This document shows positions 54,865 to 62,332 of a DNA stretch of 64,000 bases, piece after piece. This DNA is from Pseudomonadales bacterium. GTDB lineage: Bacteria > Pseudomonadota > Gammaproteobacteria > Pseudomonadales > Halieaceae. The position numbers were made by a program, and so were the translations under genes. Position 1 is the first letter of the stretch; the number at the start of each line of letters is the position of its first letter. The DNA lies in NCBI GenBank assembly GCA_024234815.1, contig JACKNO010000001.1:1054001-1118000 (forward strand). The letters are read 5' to 3'. Under the pieces are notes generated by a model that was given only the letters and a program-made list of their open reading frames with translations, did no database searches and was not told where the DNA came from.

Positions 54865-55290
54865 TCAGTTAAAGGACAGCTCACGCAGAAGCGTTTGACT
54901 CTTGATGGTACGCAAGTCTTCACGCTTGATAGCAGCCTCGGTACCCTTGTCCAGTGAGCCAAACAGCTTTTTGGACTGGGCCTCCACTTCTTCGTCCGTC
55001 ATATCGAGTGCGTCGCCAGCAGACTTCCACTCTATCATCAGGAAGAGGTCCGGCTCACCGGCCCGGGGGTATACATTGGAGAACATGCGGTAGCTCAACA
55101 GCTTCCCATCCGCTTTCATCATTTCGACGGACTTGCGCCATACCCGTTTGAGGTCGGATATATAGTCGTCATACATGCCGGGCTTGGTTTCGACCGAGGT
55201 CACAGTCCAGTAGTTTCCGCTGGTGTAATCGCGCTCAGCCATCGCCTGAAAAGGTATCAGCAGCACCAGGATTAGTAGAATTTTCTTCAT
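54865..55290 (-). CDS. Secreted hypothetical protein
   Basis: A 141-residue protein with a signal peptide (MKKILLILVLLIPFQAMAE). The body, YWTVTSVETKPGMYDDYISDLKRVWRK, followed by strands and a last helix, looks like a dimeric alpha/beta barrel (ABM/NIPSNAP-like) fold, but no active site can be named. It is encoded divergently from the esterase/BVMO gene, with a 232 bp gap holding both promoters. Confidence 0.7.
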   Translation of the reverse strand: MKKILLILVLLIPFQAMAERDYTSGNYWTVTSVETKPGMYDDYISDLKRVWRKSVEMMKADGKLLSYRMFSNVYPRAGEPDLFLMIEWKSAGDALDMTDEEVEAQSKKLFGSLDKGTEAAIKREDLRTIKSQTLLRELSFN

Positions 55291-55522
55291 TATTATTTCC
55301 CTTTCTTAGGTTTAGTTAGCACCACTGCCGGCGGACATTTGACTACAGAAATCCGCCGGGTGATGTAATGAGTATAGGTGAAGCGCCCGACGGCAGGGAA
55401 AAAATCGCCAGTGTCCCGCGCGATTCCTTATTGTCTTGTGGGGAGCATCGCAAAATGCTCAACTATACTGCTTAAAAAAACAGGCATCTGATCAACACCC
55501 ACTATCGCAAGGAGTCCCCACA

Positions 55523-58069
55523 GTGACCCTGGATATCGCCAGCACCGCCTTCTTGGCACAATCCGCCATCAGTGGCGCTCCGGCATTGCATGAAGTCAGC
55601 GTCGAGGAAGCACGGCTCATATATTCCGGTTTGATGGCGCTGAGCCATGAGGGTCCCCAGCTGGCCAGCATCGAGGAGGTCGCCATCACGGCGGCGGATG
55701 ATGCAAGCCTTCGCGCCCACATTCTAACCCCGGCTGGCACACCGAAATCCGTGATTGTCTATTATCATGGCGGCGGCTGGGTCATCGGCAGCATCGATGA
55801 TTACCTGACCGTGGGGCGTCACCTGGCGGCCCGCACACAGTCTGTGGTTGTTCTGGCCGGGTATCGCCTGGCGCCGGAACACCGCTACCCCACCGCCCCC
55901 AACGATTGCTGGGATGCGCTTAGGTGGGTTGACGACAATATCGAGCGGCTCGCTGGCAGGCAGGTGCCGCTTATCGTCGCCGGCGACAGTGCGGGGGGCA
56001 ACCTGGCAGCGGTGGTCGCTCAAAGGGCCCGACAGGAGGGTTCGCCGAAGCTCTCCCTGCAGGTGCTGGTATACCCCGCGACGGACGGCGCGATGGATTC
56101 TGCAAGCCACTGCGACCCGGCCAACCAGCTCATGTTATCGCAGGAAACCATGGCGTGGTTTTGGGACCATTACGCCCCCGATAGGGGACAGCGCCTGGAA
56201 CTCGGCGCGTCCCCACTGCGCGCTGACGACCTGTCGGGAGTGGCACCCGCGTTGGTGCTTACTGCGGAATATGACGTGCTGCGCGGCGAAGGTGAAGCCT
56301 ATGCGGACAAGCTGCAGGCCGCTGGCGTGCCGGTAGTGCGTAAACGGTTTGAACGCCAGTTACACGGCTTCTTTACACTGCATGACGTGCTGCCCGGAGC
56401 CGCCAGGGCTCTTGAGTATGTGGGCGAACAGATCGACCGGCACCTGGCCAGATCCTCGATCGTGGATGCGGTTATTGTGGGCGCCGGCTTTGCAGGGCTT
56501 TATCAACTGTATCGCCTGCGCGAGATGGGCCTCTCCACACGGGTGTTCGAGGCCGCTAGCGGAGTGGGCGGCACCTGGTACTGGAATCGCTACCCCGGTG
56601 CGCGCTGCGATATCGAGAGCATGGCGTATTCCTATTCGTTTTCGCCCGAGCTGGAGCAGGAATGGCAGTGGTCAGAACGCTATGCCACCCAGCCCGAGAT
56701 TCTCAACTATGCCGAACACGTGGCGGAGCGCTTCGATCTCAACAGGGACATCAGTTTCGAAACGCGTGTTGAGCGCGCGGTTTACGACGAGGACAACCAG
56801 CAGTGGCTGGTTTACACGGACACCGGTGAGGTGGTTGCGGCGCGCTTTCTCATCATGGCCACCGGCTGCCTTTCCGTACCCAAGAATCTCGATATACCCG
56901 GGACAGACAAATTCCGGGGTCCTTCCTACATCACCGGTCTCTGGCCCCACGAGGGCGTTGACTTCACCGGGCAGAAGGTCGCGGTGATTGGCACCGGATC
57001 ATCTGCGATTCAATCCATACCGCTGATCGCCGAGCAGGCGAGCGCGATGACGATTTACCAGCGCACCCCCGCCTACTCCATGCCCGCCAAAAATCGGCCT
57101 CTGGAGGGTGATGAAATTGCTGCAATGAAGGCTAACTACCCCACCTATCGTGACGAGCAGAAACTGGCCGCGGCAGCCATTGTTGACCCGCCACGCCCCC
57201 TGGATTCGTGGCACATGGTGGATGAGGAGGAACGTGTACGCCGTTACGACCAGGCCTGGGACGCGGGCCTGTTGATCGCCATGCAATCCACGTTCAATGA
57301 TATCCAGGTGGACCAGGAGGCGAACGACCACATATCCCGGTATATTCACGGTCGTATAAGGAAATTGGTAAAAGACCCCGAGACCGCCGAAACATTGCTG
57401 CCGCAGTCTTACCCCTTCGCCACCAAGCGTCCCTGTCTCGATACGAACTACTACGAAACCTTCAATCGTGACTCTGTGCAATTGGTTGATCTGCACAAAA
57501 CACCGATCCTTGAGATCACGGAAAAAGGCATAAAGACCAGCGTCGGCGAGGAAGAGTTTGACGCTATCGTTTTTGCGACGGGTTTTGACGCCATGACCGG
57601 CGCACTCACCGCTGTTGATATACGCGGCAGGGGCTACGCTTCGCTGAAAGAGAAGTGGGCGCAGGGACCGCACTCCTACCTGGGGCTGGCGGTCGCCGGC
57701 TTTCCCAACCTGTTTACCATCACGGGACCTTCAAGCCCGTCAGTCCTGTCGAATATGCTGGTATCTATCGAGCAGCACGTGGATTGGATCAGCGACTGCA
57801 TTTCCTGGATGCGCGAGCGCAAGCTCGCAACCATAGAGGCGGAAACAGAAGCGGAGGACGAATGGGCGAAACATACGGACCTGCAGGCCCACCTGTCCCT
57901 CTACCCCAAGGCCAACTCCTGGTACATGGGCGCCAATGTGCCGGGCAAAACCCGGATGTTCATGGCCTATGTTGGCGGTGTGGGTGTATACCGTAAGGTC
58001 TGTGACAGTATTGCAGCCGCGAACTACGAAGGCTTCACTTTCAGCGAGGCGAAACCCAGGAATACTTAA
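55523..58069 (+). CDS. Alpha/beta hydrolase-Baeyer-Villiger monooxygenase fusion
   Basis: An 848-residue two-enzyme protein. Residues about 1-315: hormone-sensitive-lipase-type esterase with HGGGW oxyanion motif, nucleophile GDSAGGN, Asp in AEYDVLRGE and His in LHGFFTLHD. Residues about 320-848: flavoprotein monooxygenase with FAD motif GAGFAGLYQLYRLRE, GVGGTWYWNRYPGARCD, and NADPH motif GTGSSAIQS. The BVMO fingerprint reads FRGPSYITGLWP, with Ile where His is usual. A ketone would be turned into an ester and then hydrolysed by the same chain. The GTG at 55523 is used: AAGGAG is 8-9 bp upstream; a longer opening reaches 55436. Confidence 0.88.
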   Translation: MTLDIASTAFLAQSAISGAPALHEVSVEEARLIYSGLMALSHEGPQLASIEEVAITAADDASLRAHILTPAGTPKSVIVYYHGGGWVIGSIDDYLTVGRHLAARTQSVVVLAGYRLAPEHRYPTAPNDCWDALRWVDDNIERLAGRQVPLIVAGDSAGGNLAAVVAQRARQEGSPKLSLQVLVYPATDGAMDSASHCDPANQLMLSQETMAWFWDHYAPDRGQRLELGASPLRADDLSGVAPALVLTAEYDVLRGEGEAYADKLQAAGVPVVRKRFERQLHGFFTLHDVLPGAARALEYVGEQIDRHLARSSIVDAVIVGAGFAGLYQLYRLREMGLSTRVFEAASGVGGTWYWNRYPGARCDIESMAYSYSFSPELEQEWQWSERYATQPEILNYAEHVAERFDLNRDISFETRVERAVYDEDNQQWLVYTDTGEVVAARFLIMATGCLSVPKNLDIPGTDKFRGPSYITGLWPHEGVDFTGQKVAVIGTGSSAIQSIPLIAEQASAMTIYQRTPAYSMPAKNRPLEGDEIAAMKANYPTYRDEQKLAAAAIVDPPRPLDSWHMVDEEERVRRYDQAWDAGLLIAMQSTFNDIQVDQEANDHISRYIHGRIRKLVKDPETAETLLPQSYPFATKRPCLDTNYYETFNRDSVQLVDLHKTPILEITEKGIKTSVGEEEFDAIVFATGFDAMTGALTAVDIRGRGYASLKEKWAQGPHSYLGLAVAGFPNLFTITGPSSPSVLSNMLVSIEQHVDWISDCISWMRERKLATIEAETEAEDEWAKHTDLQAHLSLYPKANSWYMGANVPGKTRMFMAYVGGVGVYRKVCDSIAAANYEGFTFSEAKPRNT

Positions 58070-58162
58070 GCCATCCTAAGCCTGTTGCGTGTGGACAAGC
58101 TTTGTGGCGTGCCGGTATAGTCGGCTCGAGTTACGTTTGACTGGTATATTTTGGAGAAATTT

Positions 58163-58642
58163 ATGGAGCGCAGGGACTTTATCAAATCAGGTTTGGCGGG
58201 CGCTACCGTCGGGCTTATGACGGCATCCGCAGCCAGTGCACAGGACCACACCCATGGCGCCAGCGAGAAGAAGACGTATTCTCCGCCTCCGGTAAACGCC
58301 CGGTTAAAGAAGGTTGCAGAGACCGCCTATGCCTGCGTCGGGCATGCCACTGCCTGTATCGCCGAATGTAACAGGGTCCTGGCAACCGGTGAGGGTTCGA
58401 TGGCTGACTGCCAGGAAGCGGTGCTCAGCATGGTTTCTGTCTGTGAGGCAACCGCCGCCAATGCCACCATGCGACTGGTCGATGAAGCGCTGCTGGGAAA
58501 CCTGGTAAAAGTGTGTGCTGAGTTCTGCGATTATTGTGCCGAAGCCTGTGAAGCACATGCCGAGCATTACGCCGAATGTAAAAACTGCATGGAAAGCTGT
58601 CAGGAATGCTCGAAAGCCTGTAAAGCATACCTAGAGGCTTGA
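58163..58642 (+). CDS. Tat-exported four-helix Cys-rich protein, Csp1-like
   Basis: A 159-residue protein with a twin-arginine leader (MERRDFIKSGLAGATVG) and a body with 14 Cys, mostly in CxxC/CxxxC spacings (CAEFCDYCAEAC, CKNCMESCQECSKAC). This is the pattern of the copper-storage protein Csp1, where a four-helix bundle lined with Cys thiolates binds many Cu(I) ions. The His-rich opening of the mature part (DHTHGAS) could also bind copper. It stands alone; ATG 58163 follows GGAG by 7 bp. Confidence 0.88.
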   Translation: MERRDFIKSGLAGATVGLMTASAASAQDHTHGASEKKTYSPPPVNARLKKVAETAYACVGHATACIAECNRVLATGEGSMADCQEAVLSMVSVCEATAANATMRLVDEALLGNLVKVCAEFCDYCAEACEAHAEHYAECKNCMESCQECSKACKAYLEA

Positions 58643-58684
58643 GGGCGGCAGGCGCCGGCCTCCAGGCCATCTCGGCGGACAGGA

Positions 58685-59296
58685 TCAGCCTATCAGAGCC
58701 CTGCGCCGGTCTTTCGAAAGCAGAAAGGCCAGCGCCGATGCGAACAGCCAGGCTGACGCGGGCAGCGGAATAGCGGCCACTTCGAAAGTGAAGGTGTAGT
58801 CCCAGGTGCCGTAGGGCGCCTGACCCCCAAACCCGTCACCAAAAGTATAGGTGCCTGGCCCCAGTGGCAGCGCGCTGGTAAACAGGCTCTTCGGTGAGGT
58901 GTCCGGGCCAAGTGGGCCGGAGTATGTCGAATAGACATTCGCCCAGTCACTACCGCAGGTCGAACAATCACCGCCCAGGTAACGCCCGGATTGGATCAAT
59001 AGTGAACCTGCCTCAACACTGACAATCTCCCACGCGTAGGTGATGGCCAGCATTGACATGCCGTCCGGTACGATCAGGCCGAAGCCGTCGCGATCCAGCG
59101 AGCCGTCACTGGTCCAGAACGTCGTGCCCGACACGGTATTGCTTCCCACATCAAGGCTAAACTGGGGAGACCCGCCAGAACTCGAAAGATCACCATCGAC
59201 AGCTTCGTTATAGGAGACCGGCGCGGCCTGTACCGTAGTCGAGATTGCCAGCGACAGCAGGGCCGCCGGCGCGAATTGCATAGAATTGGATTGCAT
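58685..59296 (-). CDS. VPLPA-CTERM sorting-domain protein
   Basis: A 203-residue secreted protein with signal peptide, body starting VSYNEAVDGDLSSSGG (similar to the CTERM protein at 10989-11633), two Cys in GGDCSTCGSD, and the sorting tail IPLPASAWLFASALAFLLS with basic end KDRRRALIG. The end of the tail is weaker than in the other copies. GGAGGGTG 5 bp before ATG 59296 fixes the start. The needed exosortase is not in this window. Confidence 0.83.
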   Translation of the reverse strand: MQSNSMQFAPAALLSLAISTTVQAAPVSYNEAVDGDLSSSGGSPQFSLDVGSNTVSGTTFWTSDGSLDRDGFGLIVPDGMSMLAITYAWEIVSVEAGSLLIQSGRYLGGDCSTCGSDWANVYSTYSGPLGPDTSPKSLFTSALPLGPGTYTFGDGFGGQAPYGTWDYTFTFEVAAIPLPASAWLFASALAFLLSKDRRRALIG

Positions 59297-59756
59297 ATCA
59301 CACCCTCCATACCCGAACGCCCGGATATCAGTTCGGGGACGCAAAGCTGCCACAATCTGTCCTGCGCTGTACTAAAGCGTGCCCCGGGTCACCTGGCGGC
59401 AGCCGTATTCCCTGTAAGTATAGACGATCGTCGGACACCCGGTTCGCGCCGCGTCTTCAATGGCAACTGCTGATCACGACTCAGTGGATTTGCCGATACC
59501 CGGTAACGATGATCGGCTGGAGCGGGTTTGGCGCCCTCGCCTTGACAAATGTCACGCTGCAGCGCCATAGCCTCCAGTATACTCGGTCACCCGTAAGCTC
59601 AGGGTTTTCACGGCGGCTGTTTGTGGCTGTAGAAAAGTCGCCCACTAGTGTAATGAACGTCAGCCCCAATCTCGATATTGGAAGTCCAGATTCGGCACAT
59701 TGTGAGCGACCAGCCCGATACAATACTGACATAGCGATTTCAGGAACTCCCCTACA
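59297..59756. other. 460 bp divergent intergenic region
   Basis: No convincing gene. Short openings on both strands lack ribosome-binding sites and family-like sequence. It must hold promoters for the CTERM gene to the left and the lipoprotein to the right. Confidence 0.5.
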
Positions 59757-60932
59757 ATGAATAAATTACTGACTTCAGGAACAATCGTCGCACTCGCCGT
59801 CACTGTTCTGATTACCGGCTGCGGCGATGGGAATGGCGGGAAGAGCACACCAGTAGCCGAACTTGCGCCTACGCCAGAACCCGCACCTACACCTGCACCG
59901 GTCCCCGATCCCACAGTTCCGGACCCGAGGTTTGAGCTGGCTGCCAGGGTGACAGATACCTGGTGCGTGGAATCCTTTAGAGTGGTCTCCGGCTTCGCGC
60001 AAGGCACTATTAGTGACCCCGAAATTTTTAACGACCTGTACTCTGAGTTCACGCCGTTTTCTGGCGCCAAGTCGATAGTCGACGCGTCGCTGGATACGCC
60101 AGTTGAATTGCGAGCGTACAGCAAACCCTGGTGTATGCCTGAACTACCGGCCCCGGCGGACCTGTCGGAGCACATACTTTGCAAGATGCCGAACCAGGAA
60201 CGCGTATCGAATGTCCTGGGTCTCACTCCGGATAATGCGGTCGGCACCTGCCGTGAGCGCAATGAGGCTGCCTTTGAGTGGGCGTTGGCGCAGTTGACCG
60301 AAGAGGAACTTGCTGAATACCAGGCGAATGGCATTCCCATTGAATTTCTGGACGACCAGGTAGTGGAACGGGGCGGCGACTGGTTGCCCCTGGCTCCCCG
60401 CTTCACTCCAGGCAATGAGCGAAGCTACAGCTTGTCGTCGCCATCGCTGCAAACCCCCTATATTCCCAGTGACGACAATCAGTCACTCGACGGTGTGCAC
60501 TACTGTACGCTGATAACGCCAGAGCAGGCTTTGTACTGGGTATTACACCGTGGATTGAAAGAGGATCCCGGCCAGTGTGTAGCAGAAGACGTGTGCCTTG
60601 AGCCCGACCTTGAGCCGGAAGGCAGCTGTATTTTCTTCTTTGGACCTACCGTAACCCACATGTGCGAAGAATATCGCGGCCCTTTCTGGGACCAGGACCT
60701 GAGCATGGAGAAATGCGCTTCCAGGGGCGGCTCCTACTCAACCGACAGATGCTTCGAGCGCAGCGAAGATATTGCAATTCTGGACAGTGACGACAGTGGC
60801 TTCATAGGCACTTGCGATGTCGCTTGTGGCCAGGAAGAACGTATCTGGTACATGTTCAGTGAACCCCAGGGCACCAACGCCGCCACTGAGTTCTGCTTTA
60901 CACCAGCCGATGGCCATCCACTGCTGCAATAG
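59757..60932 (+). CDS. Hypothetical Cys-rich lipoprotein
   Basis: A 391-residue predicted lipoprotein with lipobox LITGC at about residue 22, a Pro/Ala/Thr-rich linker (PTPEPAPTPAPVPDPT, about 38-57) that keeps the rest away from the membrane, and a body with more than ten Cys likely forming disulphides. No catalytic motif or family recognised. Transcribed alone. The linker and Cys content suggest an outer-membrane, surface-facing protein (inference). Confidence 0.7.
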   Translation: MNKLLTSGTIVALAVTVLITGCGDGNGGKSTPVAELAPTPEPAPTPAPVPDPTVPDPRFELAARVTDTWCVESFRVVSGFAQGTISDPEIFNDLYSEFTPFSGAKSIVDASLDTPVELRAYSKPWCMPELPAPADLSEHILCKMPNQERVSNVLGLTPDNAVGTCRERNEAAFEWALAQLTEEELAEYQANGIPIEFLDDQVVERGGDWLPLAPRFTPGNERSYSLSSPSLQTPYIPSDDNQSLDGVHYCTLITPEQALYWVLHRGLKEDPGQCVAEDVCLEPDLEPEGSCIFFFGPTVTHMCEEYRGPFWDQDLSMEKCASRGGSYSTDRCFERSEDIAILDSDDSGFIGTCDVACGQEERIWYMFSEPQGTNAATEFCFTPADGHPLLQ

Positions 60933-61406
60933 CGAGAGGCAGGAACGATATTTCCCCGGGAAGTAGTGGCCCCCAAGAAGCAGAATTTCCTCGTTATCTA
61001 TACACAGGGGATTCCGCATGAGAAAGCCACTACTCACGCACCGTCAGACGCCGGCCATCCTCAAGCACTCGTGAACTGGTGTGCCGCTTCCCGAGTTGCA
61101 TCGGGAGCATGTTCGGCCCAGGTACCCTGTCAGTTGCTCGCTGGACTGGTGTCGCGGATTTCGTATACGGCGCTGTTGGCATCGACCGGCACGAGCTGAA
61201 TCAGGTATTTAGGCCCAAGATCAACATATGGCGTAGATCTGATCGTCGTGCCGTCTATTCTTTCCCGGGGCAGTTGGGCAGGGGAACCGGGTTCGAGTGT
61301 ATGCCGCACCGCTACCGGACGGAATTGCTAAGCACATGATTGCATTTATAAGGTAGTATTTCGTCATGTACAGTTAGTGCCCGCCGGGCCCAGGGAGATT
61401 CGCAAG
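60933..61406. other. 474 bp intergenic region
   Basis: Holds a possible small minus-strand coding remnant (61130-61309, listed separately). Otherwise nothing recognised. The promoter of the alpha/beta hydrolase gene should be in the right part. Confidence 0.45.
61130..61309 (-). CDS. Possible small ORF or C-terminal remnant
   Basis: A 59-codon frame from GTG 61309 to a TGA at 61130. It reads as ordinary protein (RSTPYVDLGPKYLIQLVPV, then a short acidic end), more like the C-terminus of a secreted protein than random sequence. The frame closes upstream at a TAG about 30 bp before the GTG, and no good ribosome-binding site is visible. It may be a gene remnant. Low confidence. Confidence 0.3.
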   Translation of the reverse strand: MRHTLEPGSPAQLPRERIDGTTIRSTPYVDLGPKYLIQLVPVDANSAVYEIRDTSPASN

Positions 61407-62276
61407 ATGGATAGCTATACCGATTGTTGGTACCACAGCAGTGACGGACTGCGATTGTATGCCCGCGATTACCACTGCCGAAACCTGGAAAATCTCAATC
61501 CCGAGACGGTACTGTGTATGCACGGTCTCACCCGGAACTCAGCCGATTTCGCCAGTCTGGCGAATCACCTGTGCGAGCGTTACCGTGTAATTGCGGTAGA
61601 CCAGCGGGGTCGGGGGCGGTCGGACTACGACCCTGTCGCCGCCAATTACACTCCGATGACATACGTGCAGGATATGTTCACGCTGCTGGATCAGCTGAAA
61701 ATAACCGAAGTTATTCTGGTGGGCACCTCCATGGGTGGCCTGATGTCGATGCTTATGGCCGCCATCCAGCCGCAACGCATTAGCAAAATGATCATCAATG
61801 ATATCGGTCCGGAGGTGGACCCTCGCGGTCTGGAGCGGATCGAGAGCTATGTCGGCAAATCTGGCCCGGTAAACAGTTGGGATGAGGCCGTGGCGCAGTG
61901 CCGCTCGGTCAACAGTATGGCCTTTCCGGATTTCAGTGATGAACAATGGCTGGATTTCACCCAGGGAGTCTACCGGGAGGAAGACGGCGTACCGGTACTG
62001 GCCTATGACCCGGCCATTGCCCAGGCCATGCAGGATAAGGAGTCGGGTGCGGTTCCCCCGAATCTGTGGTCGGTTTTTGAGAAGAGTGTTGCCATACCCA
62101 TGTTGGTAGTACGCGGCGCCGATTCGGATATCCTGTCACGGGAGTGCGTCGAGGGTATGCGCGGCAGGCACAGTGGGCTGGTGGTGGCTGAAATCCCCCA
62201 TCGGGGTCACGCACCGACGCTCACCGAGCCCGCGTCCCTGGTAGCGATCGATACCTTTCTTGCGGGGCTGACATGA
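61407..62276 (+). CDS. Alpha/beta hydrolase
   Basis: A 289-residue hydrolase of the lactonase/haloperoxidase-like group. Oxyanion region MHGLTRNSADF, RGRGRSDYD, nucleophile elbow VGTSMGGLMS, late acid in RGADSDILS and His in PHRGHAP complete the triad. GGGAG 9 bp before the ATG at 61407 fixes the start. It is probably a cytoplasmic esterase or lactonase; the substrate cannot be read. It converges on the ceramidase gene. Confidence 0.88.
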   Translation: MDSYTDCWYHSSDGLRLYARDYHCRNLENLNPETVLCMHGLTRNSADFASLANHLCERYRVIAVDQRGRGRSDYDPVAANYTPMTYVQDMFTLLDQLKITEVILVGTSMGGLMSMLMAAIQPQRISKMIINDIGPEVDPRGLERIESYVGKSGPVNSWDEAVAQCRSVNSMAFPDFSDEQWLDFTQGVYREEDGVPVLAYDPAIAQAMQDKESGAVPPNLWSVFEKSVAIPMLVVRGADSDILSRECVEGMRGRHSGLVVAEIPHRGHAPTLTEPASLVAIDTFLAGLT

Positions 62277-62332
62277 AAATCGATAAAGCCGCCGAGGGGG
62301 TGTGATAGTGGTCTCACGAGTTCCCAGGCCAG

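Noticed and set aside
59481..59732. Minus-strand 83-codon opening in the 59.3-59.8 kb gap
   Set aside because: No ribosome-binding site, mixed composition and no protein-like pattern.
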